NCBI GenBank assembly: GCA_023078555.1
Contig: CM041203.1
Span: forward strand, 4,362,538 to 4,426,537
Length of the DNA: 64,000 bases
From: Ulva prolifera
Lineage: Eukaryota; Chlorophyta; Ulvophyceae; Ulvales; Ulvaceae
Direction: 5' to 3'
Shown here: positions 22,719-35,400 of the stretch, piece after piece
Position numbering within the stretch: position 1 is the stretch's first letter
Layout: each line of letters begins with the position of its first letter
The notes under the pieces: generated by a model
What the model was told of the DNA's origin: nothing
Databases searched by the model: none
What the model saw: the letters and a program-made list of their open reading frames with translations, nothing else
Program-made: the position numbers and the translations under genes

Positions 22719-24574
22719 GCCCAGTGCCCCATGGGATGTGCCTCTCTCATGCCAACAACCGCGCGTTGTGGTTTGCGATGCTTTCGTCGCAATCTTTAGG
22801 GGCCTGGGTCGTGGGGCAATAAGCCAACGGCGGTGAGCGCCGGGTGTACATCAAGGTCACACAGAGGGTGACAGGCGAGTCTAGCCCTCACCTGCAGCGC
22901 CGGTGTTTGGCGGCTTTGCAGCCGGAGCAGAGGGCCGGTGACCCTGGCGGGGTATCTGTGCAGGGGCCTACCCGTTCCAGTGCGTCCCTCCGTCCATATG
23001 CATGCCGCACGGTCTCGTCAGCCCCGACCGTCGATGCATGGGTCACATGCACGATTGCTGCTTCGGCAGACGGTATGCACCGCTGTGGCACCACTGTTTG
23101 GGTGGTGAAGGAGATTTTGCCGGGTGGGCCGGGGGGATTCTTGTTGACACGGCAGGCAGACGTGCTGTCGTGGTCGCCAGACGCTTGCCGAGATGAGTTT
23201 TGAGTTGCGGCTAGCCTGCCGCAGTGCAGCGCGCTGGTGGCGTCGGGCGTATGGGTCCGTGAAAGCCCAGCGTTCCAATGTTGATGCGGATTGTGAAGGA
23301 GTGTTTTGCATATGGTGGCTTAGTGTTTGGCTGCGTGGACACCTAATTTTCCAGTTTGCATGGCTGAATGGGCCGTAGACATGATGATTTTCTTTTCTTT
23401 TCCTTTCCCTGTCGCATGCTTCTCAGTGGGGTGTTGAGAACAGAATAGGTTCTCAGTTCTGTCGAGGGCCTGAGCTCGCAAGCACAGGCATGGTTCCAAG
23501 CATGTAATGTGCTTGCATCGACTCAGACAAACCACACTTGATACATAGTTCCGCATGGCCAGTTCAGACATGCATGAATAGAGGAGATGATCCCATATGC
23601 TGGGCCGCACCATAAAAAGACCCTGCAGCAACACATAACCCTTGTGCCGACTTCAGATTTACAGAGCAGCAAAAACAGTACATCAGCAGGAAGACTGGAA
23701 TTGCATTTCAGCCCGTCAACACCTATGCCATTCTCTCGCGGCTGACCTGCCTCACCGTTTAGGCCAGCCAAAGTCACCTAGACACCACACGATCCCACAG
23801 CAATCTCAGGCTGAATGGCCACTGACCCCAACACATGAGGCACATCATTCCAGGCCTAAGAATGCACAGGTCACAGCCTCTACAATCTCTAGCAGATGCA
23901 AGAGTCCACTGTCAGGGATCTGGCTGCATGCTCCCATGCCTGACATTCGCGTGCTCTTCGAAAACCAGTCTAGGTACCACCTCAAGTGGGACGCACGTTG
24001 CAACCTGCATTGCTGCATGACTTGAAACAATGCATGGCTGTAGAGCTGCAAGAGTCGAGATTACTTGTTTGCTGTAGGCCATCGTGGCTGCGACTGATGT
24101 AGCTGCACCACGGTATTTTCATCTCTATGTTAGGGCAGTTCGGGATTCATCGATCTCAAGACTACGATGCCGTAGTCATAGCTATGCATGTGATGTCTGA
24201 CCTGGAGCATCTTCTCGGGATCCATGTGGCTTGAACCCAGTGTGTGATGGTGGTCGCCCGCTCATTTGGCATTGGGATCCTTGCTCTGGGCGCATGCGAG
24301 CGACGCTGTGCCGTCTGATGTGTTGGATGGAGGTATTGCATGTGCCAAAGTGGCATGTATGAAATGAGCATCCTGACCAGTTCAAGGACGAAGAGGCCTT
24401 CATGCTTCCTGAAGGCCAAAATGGCGGTGGTCACGGTGAATCGAGGCTCTGTTTTCGGCCTGCCCCCAGCGTGGAGGCCTGCTTGATGGGCACAGGCTCA
24501 AGGGGCTGCACAAAGCTACTCGAAGCTGCAGCTGCATTGATTGCGACGTGTTGCATTGGAAGGAAGGACCAGGT
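22719..24574. other. No supported gene
   Basis: Open frames on both strands are short and unremarkable. A segment near 24382-24438 has splice-like edges but no recognisable protein. Confidence 0.5.
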
Positions 24575-25253
24575 TCACATGTCCTGCCCCTTATCTTCTT
24601 CGATCTTCAGCGCGTAGCAACCCGGGATGTACTTCTCTGCAGAGCATTAAACATGCGAACTCACAATGGGGATGGACTGATCATGAAACACTGCCAGATG
24701 TCAAGCTATGAAGAAGTCACAAGGGCATTGCCACGTCTCCGCGGACTTGTTGAAGAGCTGAAACAGCCGGAAGTGGGGTAATTCAACACAGCCTGCAAAT
24801 GCAGCAAAGCAGCGCACTCTTCCTGATCCATCTAGCACACCAGCTCTTATCCGGATCCATGATGGCAATAAATCCTGAAAAGTTGGTGGTGCATGAATCT
24901 TGCATTGCATCCACTCCCATCGGCACGCCTGGATCACAATTGTCGCAGCCTTCCTCTTCAAACTGCACGGCAGACTTGCATGCCGCATTTGTTGCGGAGC
25001 CGTGTGCAACATGTTCTTCCAGACGCTGTAGCGTTTCACGAGTTGCCCGGGCGTGCTCGACAGCATACCTGAATGATGGTCTTCACGAGGCCGCAGGAGC
25101 GACAAGCCCAAAGATCTCTACATCGACACACTCACGTCAATACCTCTCAGATATGCGGCGTGCCTGTCCCTGCTGTGATCTTTCTCACCTGGGTGCTGTG
25201 GACTGAGGCACGGAAGCCGCAACGAACGGCGCATCTCCGTCATCATCTGACAT
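24575..25253 (-). CDS. SPT4: Transcription elongation factor SPT4
   Basis: Four short exons on the minus strand: 25189-25253 (ATG 25251-25253), 25069-25117, 24818-24962 and 24575-24636; phases 2, 0 and 1 all match, giving 106 residues against about 117 in human. SPT4 pairs with SPT5 (as DSIF) to control RNA polymerase II elongation. The four-cysteine zinc site is intact: WACRSCGLVKT in exon 2 and EGCDNCD in exon 3. Exon 3 continues with the family block SCTTNFSGFIAIMDPDKSW, and exon 4 supplies YIPGCYALKIEED, aligning residue for residue with the family PGxYAV segment. The protein stops about 20 residues earlier than animal SPT4. Introns open gtgaga, gtatgc and gtgcgc. It lies about 530 bp from, and divergent to, the U2A' gene. 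Confidence 0.5.
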
Positions 25254-25779
25254 TTTGCGCGGGGCGCTAGACGGCTGTGAACCTAGCAAGTCCAGCTGGT
25301 GCGCGCAAACAGCTAGGGATCACGCGAGTGCCTTCGACGTCACCTGCCTCGACGCACTGGCATGCCGGGCAATTCACAGAAGAGATCTTGAACGAAGTGT
25401 GTCATATTGTGAAGCAAACGTTAGTCAATCCCACACCGAACGGCTGGCATGAAACACCGCTTCAGAGTGCCCTTGAACATGCTCCGCCATCGTGGCGCGG
25501 GGTCTTTCGCGAGTGCGGGGACGCTTGTTTGAAAGTTCCAAACGATGAACCTTCTTACTGACTACGTGACGTTGGTGTAATCGATCAACGTCGATGTGGC
25601 GTGCAGCAATTGAAAGTGCCGTTTGCGCTTCACGTACATCCAGAGCCAAACGACACCTGCTGTTTACTTCGCTGTACACGAGCCTCGTTAAGCTTGCCAC
25701 CGCTTTGAAAGACGCAACTCCGATGGCCTGCAACCACTGAAGCGCGTGATCTGCGTCCTTAGGTCTTTCAAAAGGCTCC
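25254..25779. promoter_or_regulatory. Divergent intergenic region between SPT4 and U2A'
   Basis: This ~530-bp gap separates the two start codons and must hold both promoters. Open frames of 94 codons (+, 25277-25561) and 118 codons (-, 25425-25781) overlap antisense to each other here. Neither resembles a known protein, so I treat both as unproven. No clear TATA box is placed. Confidence 0.5.
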
Positions 25780-28724
25780 ATGGAGCCTCCAGCGGCCGGG
25801 TCCTTAGGACCGCGGCTTGCTGGCCGTCTGACAGCGGAACTGATCCTCAGAAGTCCCCAGTATATGAGCTGCGTTCACCTGTATCACTTGGACATACGCG
25901 GTTCGTTCTCAATCTCGGTGTGTGAACACCACGTTGCGTTGCCTCAATACACTTTGTCACTGCGTGCGCGCTGATCTGTATCAGCACCGTCCTGGACCGA
26001 CACCAGGATTTTAGCAAGACTGCTGTGCTGCATCCGCAAGGACGGGATGTGGATAGGAACAGGCTGCAGTCAGAGTTAGCATTGACCTGCTGCTGTAGGC
26101 AATAGAATAGCAGCCATCGAGAATCTCGGGGCAACTCAAGTGCGTTCCTTGCCGTACCTACATAGCTATTAGTTTTTGTCTCTTTCGTGTGTCACACAGA
26201 GTGCACATCCTCCACTGTAGCAACGCCACCTCTGGCCTGCATCATTGCTGCAATTTCGCCCGTGTAAGATTACACACTGCCATGTCAGAGCTGCCACATT
26301 CATACACATATGAATATAGCTGGTCGCACATGCGCTCTCTTGCATCCTGCCAGCTCTGGGTGTGTCGGTAAACTCATTCAGAACACAGCGCACCATGGTA
26401 CCAAGGTTGCATCCATGATCCGCATCAGTGGCTCTGACCAATCCACCACGGCTACCTGACAACATCTCATGCACGCATTTGGATCCACCGCCATCATATG
26501 CACACTGCATAATGCTGTGCCTGGGTGACTGCTTTGTCATAGTCTGTGCATGGCTGAACAGCAGACTGTACCTGGACAATCACACAGCTGCCACAACAAG
26601 CAGCGCCTATTCAGCAGAGTTGTTTATGCACATACATGGGTCTGTTTTCAACAGCATGCGCAACGGCCAAACTTGCTCACGCCGACAGTCCCTGCAGAAT
26701 CAGTTCGACTGCATCGATCTGTCAGACAACAACGTCGTGCGTCTTGATGGCTTCCCAAGGCTCGAGCGGCTGTCCATGCTCATCGTGAACAACAACCGGA
26801 TCGCAAGTATAGCACCCTCCTTAGAAAGTGCGATTCCTGAGCTCTTCTCTCGTGCCAGCCACAATACTTGACGACGCATGCCGGCATTTGGTCGTCCTGT
26901 GCAGTCTCAAGTCTTCACTCTGGAATGTCGCCTCACTGGTTTTCTTAGCGTAACTCAATCAGCTGCATGTCTCCAGTCCATACAAAATCTCCAAGCAGGG
27001 TAGGGCTACTTGCAAGCCTCTGTTCCACCAGGTGATATGACTCAGGGCCTATGCTGGGCTGAGAAAGGTTTGGTTGGCCGCGTGGTTGTACTGTTCGTGG
27101 GCCTCCTGTTTGCATGGCCCCGTTGACTGCAATCGAACGGCATGTTCGGACAAGCTTTGATGTTAAAGCATGCCCATACTGGCCCCTGCCTGCACCCCTT
27201 GCGCCACCTGTCACATGTTGGCGCTTCTGTCTTCTCCACCTGTACACCCAAGAGCTCTCACGCATCATCCATAGGCCATCGAGTGTGACCAAACAGGCAC
27301 TGCAATGCAAATCACCCACACATGGAGTGTCGGTCACGTTGAGCACTTGCATCTGATGGTGGATGGTGGATGTGAGTGCTCGGGCTCTGGCTGACAAGGT
27401 GTTGCTGGTTGTGCAGAACAGCTCCCGAAGCTTGACACGCTGATATTGGCCAACAACAAGATCGAGCGCTTCTCGGTGCGCCAATCCCCCGGCCTTCGAC
27501 GCCTTTGCCAGCTCGGGCGATGCTTCAAACGTGCATTCGCCTCTGATATGAGTAACTATGCTGAAGCGTGAGAGCGAGGTCAGTTGTCAAATGTGATGGA
27601 AAGCGTTACAGACGAGTGGTCAGACAAACACAGCCCAAGCATGTCTTTCAAAGCAGTAGTCACACACACAGCCACATGTGATTGAAGGTGCTGCTGCAGG
27701 ATGTTGCGGCACTGTCCACATGCACCAAGCTGACACAGCTCAGCCTGCTGGACAACCCTGTGGCTCGACAAAGGGACTTCAGGCACGACTCCCATGGCCA
27801 CAATGTCCAATAGAGTTGCTTCATTTGCACATACCCGAGTACTTCGCTTGCGTCATCTGCCACCGCAGCCTCGAGTTCAGAGGAACAGCACGACGTAGTA
27901 CAGTGAAAAGGCTTTCAATTCTTAAGCTTATATTGGAAGTCAGTGGAGACTCCGCACTGTGGCTAGGCAAATAGATTATGTGGTTGTTTGTACCACTCTA
28001 GCACGTTTCAAGCTGCTCAACCGCGTCTCTGCGTTACACCGGCGAAAATGGAATCTGCCACGTCTGTGTGTTGTTTGCGAGGACACAGTCAATCCCAGCT
28101 TGCTTCGATGTGTAGCTGCAGTAGCCGTTGACCGAGGATGAGCCTGCTTCCTCTGCAGCTGTTGCGCCGTGAGCTGTCGCAGACACTCCTCGCGTGGCCT
28201 GTGCAGGTTGTTTACCATCTTCCGGTTGAAGTCGCTCAAGGTGCTAAACTACAAGAAGGTAACGCAAAAGGTGTGCCTCTCCACAGCGTTCCACTGGGCC
28301 CCAGAACTTTGAGTTCCCCAGAAAGACAATGTATCGCCAGACGCCTGTCACATTTGCATGACTGTGGCATAAGTATGTGCAGGAACGGGACGCTGCACAG
28401 GAGCAGTACCTGAACCAGACCATGGAGCAGGTGCAGCAGAGTGCGCAAGTGCAGCTGAAACAGACACCTGCGGCCACAGACGCTCCTGCAAACGGAACAG
28501 CCGCTGCAGCGGCGCCCGCTGACGTGGGTGGTGTTACAGAAGCACAGAAGATGGCCATCCAGGTGGCCATTGCGAATGCCAGCACGCTGGAGGAGGTCCA
28601 CCGCCTGGAGAAGGCGTTGAAGGCCGGCCAGATGCCAGAGGGAGAGGAGGCTGGCGGTGGTGATGCGCCGATGAGCGACTCCCCCGACGCCCCGCCAGGG
28701 GCTGATGCAATGGAAGAGGGCTGA
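25780..28724 (+). CDS. SNRPA1: U2 small nuclear ribonucleoprotein A' (U2A')
   Basis: Seven exons: 25780 to about 25921, 26114-26139, 26698-26827, 27417-27475, 27700-27782, 28207-28258 and 28383-28724; about 277 residues against 255 in human. U2A' forms a leucine-rich-repeat clamp that, with U2B'', binds stem-loop IV of U2 snRNA. Visible landmarks: RLTAELILRSPQY at the start, IENLGAT in a 26-nt micro-exon, CIDLSDNNVVRLDGFPRLER, LIVNNNRI, QLPKLDTLILANNKIERF, LSLLDNPVARQRDFR, LFTIFRLKSLKVLNYKK, and the C-terminal AIANASTLEEVHRLEKAL. The donor of exon 1 is ambiguous (25901 or 25922). The intron after 27782 must start with GC because only that joins AG to G (Arg) in frame. The start ATG lies in a palindromic ccatgg. 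Confidence 0.5.
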
Positions 28725-29492
28725 CTTAAAACCTGATCCAGAGCGTAGCTGCACTGTTTTTGGTGCTGCGCGTCTGGCCGTGCTGCAGTTTCTGGCAAGG
28801 GGCAATTACTGGGCTACATGCTGTGAGGCGGGTGGTCGTGCTGCAATCAAGTGCGTTGATGTGGGTTTTTTGTGAGGCAGCTGCCAGAAAGTAGTGGCTG
28901 AACTGCACGGTGAATGATGGGGGCCTGAAGCCGGCCTGTCGTGATGGAGCGGCAGCTGAGCTCACTTTTCCAGCCATTGGCTTCCAAAGGCTGACTGGCG
29001 AGTAATGAGTGATCTTCTGTTCGGGTAGGTATGGCATCAAATGGGGATGGTGTTTGCAGGGCAGTTGTACCCACACCACTGCAACAGCATGTGTGAGCTT
29101 GTCTCTGTGCCACGAATGCCTGGCCATGTCCCAGTTTGTTCCACTGTACAGACCTGATGCAACCCATGCCCAGCAAGGTGTAAAGCCGTATTCTCAAACC
29201 CTCTGCGGCCCTGTAGACTAAGGCCACAAACTGTTCTGCGGCCAGCCATCACGCAGCCGAGTCTGTCAATCGTAATCACCCATTCCAAGTCGATACTCAT
29301 TTTGGCACAACAAAATCCAGTGCCTGGAAAGCCAGTGCTTGGCCGAATTTCTGCAAGAATTCGTTTTGGCCATTTTGTGTCCAGCTGTTCAGACGAACAT
29401 CATAAAAAGCTCCAACTCTGAAACAGATCCGTGAAGCCAGCGCTCCTTGCACCCAGCGCAAACCAAAGAAACTGCCATCGTTTCGAGAGGTC
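28725..29492. other. Intergenic, convergent 3' ends
   Basis: Lies between the stop codons of U2A' (+) and the FAP42-like gene (-). No supported gene. Confidence 0.5.
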
Positions 29493-32400
29493 TCAAGCCT
29501 CCGTCACGCCAGCGGACGCCACCGCCTGCTTCTGCAGGGCTTCCCGCTGCACACTCAGCGCCTGCGCCACCCCGGCAGCCTCCTCAAAGTGCAACACCAC
29601 GGCCCGCGCGCTCTCAGCGATCCCCTCCTGGTGCACCTGCAGCCCCTGCGCCAGCGCCGCCGTGCGCGCCTCCGCCGCAGCCGCCTCCGCCGCCGCCAGT
29701 CCGGCCGCCTCCGCGCGCCACGTGCTCAGCAGCGTCTCCGCGTCGGCCTCCGTCGGCAGCGCCTGCAGGTGCCGCTTCGGCAGCGGGGCCGCCGGCAGCT
29801 GCAGCTGCTGCCCGTTCACGCTCCGCCCCTGCACAGCGGCCTCGGCATCACGCCGCTGCAAGGACACAGCGGGCCAGCAGCAGAGGGCCACATGCACCTG
29901 TGGTCGAAGCCGTGTCCGTCTCAATGATGCAGCACATTTCCTGAACTTTCACGCCATCTTGGCCACAGTCGATGCTGATTATATCTTATGCATAGACAGA
30001 CTGTTGAATGTTGTATGGACGGGCCTTGCAAGCGCTGGCAGCAGGTGCCATCAGAGCAGTTCATGTCACGTCACGCAACACACCACCATCGCCTGTTCTC
30101 CAGATGCCACCTTGCTCAGCAGCTCCTCCAGCCGCCCGAGCGCCTCCTGGCCGCGCCGTGGCCGCTCCTTCACGCCGCCCGGCCGGCTCTCCACCCAGTC
30201 CTTCAGCCACACCTGCTGCGCCGCTGCTCGGCTCGTGTCCACCGCGATCGGACACGCCTTGTCGTCTGCTGTCGGAGCCAGCACAACCTCCCAACGCGCC
30301 CCCGCAGGCTCCTGCTGCTCCGCCCCGAGGCCCCCTACGCCGCGCGGCTCCGTAACCCCCGCGATGTGGCCAGTCGGCCGCACGTCGAGCGCAGATCGCC
30401 CGCGGTCCAGCGTCAGTGTCAGCACATGCCGCCCCGGCGGCACCCGGACAACCGGCACGACATCATCCCCCGCCACCTCAGCCTCAAACACCACCCCCCC
30501 ATCCCCTTTGCCCTCCGCCGCGGCAGATGGCGCACCCTTCTTTCCACCGCCGCCTTTCCCCGCGGCCGCCGCGGCTGCGCTGTCTGCCTCCAGGCGGAGG
30601 CGCCCGGCGAGTCCGGGCGGGTGCACCTGTAACCGCACCGCCACCTGGCACGGCGCCATCGGCGCCAGCGCAAATCGCCACACCTCACCATTCCGGTTTG
30701 GAGTGTACGTCCCATCGAAGGTCTCTACCCGGGAGCTCGGCAAGGCCGCAAACTGCTCCGGCTCCACATCGGAGGACAGCCGGAGGCTGTAGGCCCCCTG
30801 CGGAACGTCGCCGGCGGCTGCATCCTGGATCACCATTACCGTATACCCGCCCGAGCTCGCCGGCAGTGCCGTCGCTGGCAGCGCGCCCAGAATAAGTGGA
30901 GTTGCATGAGAGGTGGCATTGTTGACGAGCAGCATGCGGAGTGAGCGGTGCGTCGCGACGGGCGCCGCACGGAACCGCGCCGCGACGCGCGCAGGCCGGG
31001 GTAGCGTGAACGTGTGGCGGCAGAGCACGCGCCACGTCCCACGTGGCGCGGCAGACACCTCCTCCTCCGCCTCCCGGAACCACAGCTCACAGTCGGCAGC
31101 CGCCGCGGTGAGCTTCGGATCGTCGGCAAACTCAAACGCGGCGTCGCTCCACACGGTGAGGGCATGGGTGGTGTGAGGGTCTGCCGTGAGGCGCAGCACA
31201 TGACGGCCGCGCGGGAGGCGGAGCGTGGAGGCAGTTGAACAGGTGTGCTGCAGCCGCCGCAGCGTCGCGTGGGGGGCCCGGCCAGCCCAGGTGTACGCCT
31301 CGCACGTCGCCTGGCAGTCCGCGGCGCAGGGCCGGAGGGGCCAGGAGGCAGAGAGGAAAGCGCGGGCGGTGGCGTGCGCGAGGCGCAGGCAGGCGTTGGG
31401 CACGCGCACGTCCGGCGCGGCGGCAGCGACATGCTCCGGGTGTGCCGCACACTCTGCCAGAAAGTCTGCGATCTGCACATGGCGATGCGGAGGTTGCGAC
31501 GTGTGCAGTACGCGTCATGCTACTGGGCTCAGCACCAGCTGCTGCACGCTGTTGGAGCCGTGAGACCTCATCCACACGCTCGCAGTCAAAGCATCACGCA
31601 GTCCCAAATACACACAAGGCACACAGAGTACGTGAATGAGTTGTTGCTCGCGGTGCTACCTGCCTCGCTCGCTTTGTCCTTGTAACACAGAGTACATAAA
31701 TGAGTGTGTCAGAGCTGGAATCCCTGGCCGTTTCCCTCTTTTGAACGACAGAGTACATCTGCTATGCATCACACAGCAGGACCATCTGCGTCTGCTTGTT
31801 CTGTTTGTGTTTGCAGTGCAGCCGGGCGGCAGTGGCGGGGGAGCACCTCCTGCTCCTCGTACTGCTTCTCAGACATCCGCAGCCGCTGGTCCATCGTGTC
31901 CGTGTCCGGCACATCGAGGTGCATGACCAGGCAGTCCGGCTCCGCCGCACGCGCCGCCGCCGCGCCGAGCGGGTGCTCCTCCACGACCGCAAACACCCCC
32001 TGCCTCCCCGCCGCCGCGTCCGCAATGTCAGCCTTGAGCACCCCCCACCGAAGCGACCCCCCGCCGTGCAGCTTCTCCGCGCGGTACACGAACAGCCCCC
32101 GCTCCACGAGCGTGTCGAACGCGGCCTCGGGCACGACGAACTCGGTTGCATGCTCTGACGCCCACGGCCGCGGCGCGGTCGACGTCACCGCCGGGTGCAC
32201 GAGCCGCGGTCGCATCGAGGCCGTGAGCTCGTTCACGAGCGCGCTCTTGCCCGCCCCGGCCGCGCCGCTCACGACGAGAAGCCGCGGCGGCGGCGCGGCC
32301 CCCCGCCACACCCCGTGCACCGGCCCGACCGCGTACCCGACCAGCAGCTGCGCCGGCTCCGCGGACTTGATCACGAGGAACCCCTGGGGCGGCGGCCGCG

Positions 32401-35400
32401 CGGGGCGGAGGTGCGTGACGGTCGTGCTGTGCGCGAATGCGGCCGGGCTGCGGTGCATGTTGATGCATGCCGTGTTGCCCGCGAGATCTGCGAGAGGTAC
32501 CCAGAAGGTGTCGCCGTCGCCCTGCCGCACTCGCACGAGCGGCTGCCGCCGCAGCTTCAGGGTGCCGATGACCGCGTAGGTAAGGTCCTCGAGGGAAGCC
32601 GACTCGACCGGCGTGACGGCGCCGCCGTGGCGGTGCTCCGTGGAGATGAATGCCGCCGCGGCGTCGACGGTGGCCGCGACGTCGGCGGTGCCGGCTAGTG
32701 TGCAGGAGACGTCCGAGTACAGCGTCCGCAGCTGCACGTGGCAAGCAGTGTTCCTTTACATTGCTGTTGACATGAAACAAAACTTGTCATGGCGGTTCCA
32801 TCTGTACAAATCTGACTCGGATGGTTGGATTCGTGGCGCTGCAAAAGTGCTGCTTTGGGAGTGGGTGATCGTGTGGCGCACGTGGTGCGAACGCGTGCAA
32901 ACCTCAAGGCATCAGCGTTAGTGTCAGCCGTAGAGGTCACAGCGATCATTCATCTGCCGCGAGACAGGCAGCACACAGAGGCATGACACAGTGCAGTGTG
33001 GCCACCTGGACATCACCGCTACTATTCCCTGCCTTCAATATACTGCATCCCAAACAGCCCCATCCACCCCACTCAGTCTCACACACGCCATAGCCCATTG
33101 ACCCCCCACCCTCCCCCCCCCTTCCTTCCCTCCCCAGCTCGTGTATGTATGGGGAATTTACGTTGCCAGCAGGTGGGATGTGAGTAGAGGACCGTAAGTT
33201 ACACATATCGGGCCATAATATGGCAAAACCAACAAACATATCGAGCGAAAGAGCGACCGGCTGCCACCAAAGCAACAACAAGAACTCATCACAGCAAAGA
33301 TCCACACAACAACTAAACACAATCGCATCAAATGCGCCACGACCAGAGCTCTCAACCCAGACAATCATCCACCGGCACATCAAAGCCATGGGTGAGTTGA
33401 GTAGAGGTGGGAAGCCACACCTCTTTGCAGTAAAGGTCCCACAGCTCCAGACGCCGCAGCACATTCTCCTGCGAGTCATCGTGCCGGGGCCGCAGCCGGG
33501 CCACCCGCTCCGCGTCCACCGCGCCGTCCGGTGTCAGTGGCAGCAGCGGCGGCTCGTGGGCCGCAGCGTCCGGCGGTGGGGCGCCCTTGGCGCCCTTTGC
33601 GGGGGGCTCCGGCTCCGGCGGCACATGGAACGGCGCGCAGCCGCGCTCGCAGTCCACGCGGCGCCACTTCACACGCTCGAGGATCTCCGCGCGGGTTGCT
33701 GTCATGAACACGACCTGCCACGGTGAGCAGGTCAGGGAAGGAGCATGATCGCCACAAGCACGCTGGACCATGAGATGCACGTAGCTTCATGCTGCCGGAC
33801 TGACCATTTGCGGGGTCATGCCGAACTCATCACTTGCGGGGGCCGGGGGGTGGTAGCCACATGTGCAGACACCTCAATCGTGGCCGGTCCAATAGAACAG
33901 TCACTGGTGCGCAAGTTGGCACTTGTTGAGTGTTTGCCAGACAGCATAATTGCGGGAGCGCCACACTACCTGAGCCCTGAGTTGCATATAAGACCCTGTC
34001 AGCAGGCCTAAGCATCTCGCAACACAGACCTGAGGCCAACGACATACCTTGGCAGTGCCGCCGCAGAGTCCAAAACAATCAAAATTGTACCCTTCGGATG
34101 TAAAACAATCGAAAGTCCACTCGGTGCCCCTCACGCACCCAAAACGAAACTGCACGAGGTTTTGGTTTCATAGAAAAGAGGAGGGAAGGCAGCACCTTGT
34201 CGGGCTCGAGGCCGCGCTCAGTGAGGAACGCGACTTGCGCGCGAGTGTGGGGGTAGCCGTCCAGCACGTAGCCAAACTGCAAGGCGTCCATCTGCTCGAG
34301 GCGTGCGGCAACGAGGTCGTTGAAGATGGCGTCCGGCACGAGGGCGCTCGCGTGCAGGTACCGTTTGGCGAGTCGCCCCAGCGGCGTGCCCCTCTGAGCC
34401 TGCATCCAACTCACCCGTCTGCAACAATGCACCCAGCGCAGCATTGCAGCGGCGTGTGGTGTTGGTGTATGATCGCATGCCTCTGCCGGCATCCCAGAAT
34501 CATGTAGTACACCTTCTACCCATAAGCGCTGGTCCCGCCATCAGCCATGCTGTGTACCTTTGAGCTCAAGGGCTCAAATGAACAGATTGGGTTTGCTGCT
34601 TGCAGACTAAGCGGACCCCGTTGCAGGCACTCCACACCCATGCAACACAGCACCATGGACCGCACAATGCAGAGGTGGATGCATGTACAGCCGTTGCGGC
34701 ATGCGTAAACAATGGGCGCAGCATGCGTGCACAAATGATGCAACACGCAGGCTGCCGTCGGCCATGCAGTGCAGCACACGCATCGACGCCGCACCTCGTC
34801 ATACAGCAGGTCTCCCGCATTGATGTGCAGCAGCCCGAACCGCTCCGCGAGTCGCGCCGCGACGCTCGTCTTGCCCACACCCACCGGCCCCAGCAGCAGC
34901 ACGCACAGCGGCCGCCGGCCGTGCACCCGCGCCGACCGGTCCCACAGCTGCCGCCCAAAACCCCAGACGTGATTCGGCGGCACCACCGACCGGAAGCGGT
35001 CCGCCACGGCCTCCATCAGGCTGTAGTACGCGGCGTCTGCGTCCTCTGGCAGCGTGATGTCCGCGTCCCAGAGGCCATCCGCGGCGACCGCGTCGGCCTC
35101 GCCGAGCTCGGCGGTGATGTGGTCGTAGAAGAGGGCCTCAGCTTGGGGCCCCTCGTAGCCGAGGGGGGGGTCCTCGCCGAGCTGTGCGTGGACGAGGCGG
35201 CGCAGCACAGTGTCGGAGGGGGGTCGGAGATGGACGTAGCACCCGCGCACGCCGCGCGCATGCATGTCGCGCACCATCGCGATGCTCTCGGCGTCCACGA
35301 GGCACACCCGGCCGCGGGCGGCGATGCTACAGCAGACTGCCTCAAGCTCACCACGCTGATCTGTGGCTGCTGCTGAGATCGCAATCCGCTGCGGTCCAAC

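Noticed and set aside
24402..24781. + strand frames with protein-like endings and splice-like borders
   Set aside because: They are antisense to SPT4 exons 3-4, whose homology and phases are decisive.
25425..25781. 118-codon minus-strand frame as SPT4 exon 1
   Set aside because: A better first exon (ATG at 25253, phase 2 junction to PRDLWACRSC) explains the whole SPT4 N-terminus.
29493..29944. + strand frames (165-453 codons) at the 3' end of the FAP42-like gene
   Set aside because: Antisense shadows of GC-rich exons; Pro/Arg-rich with no domain.
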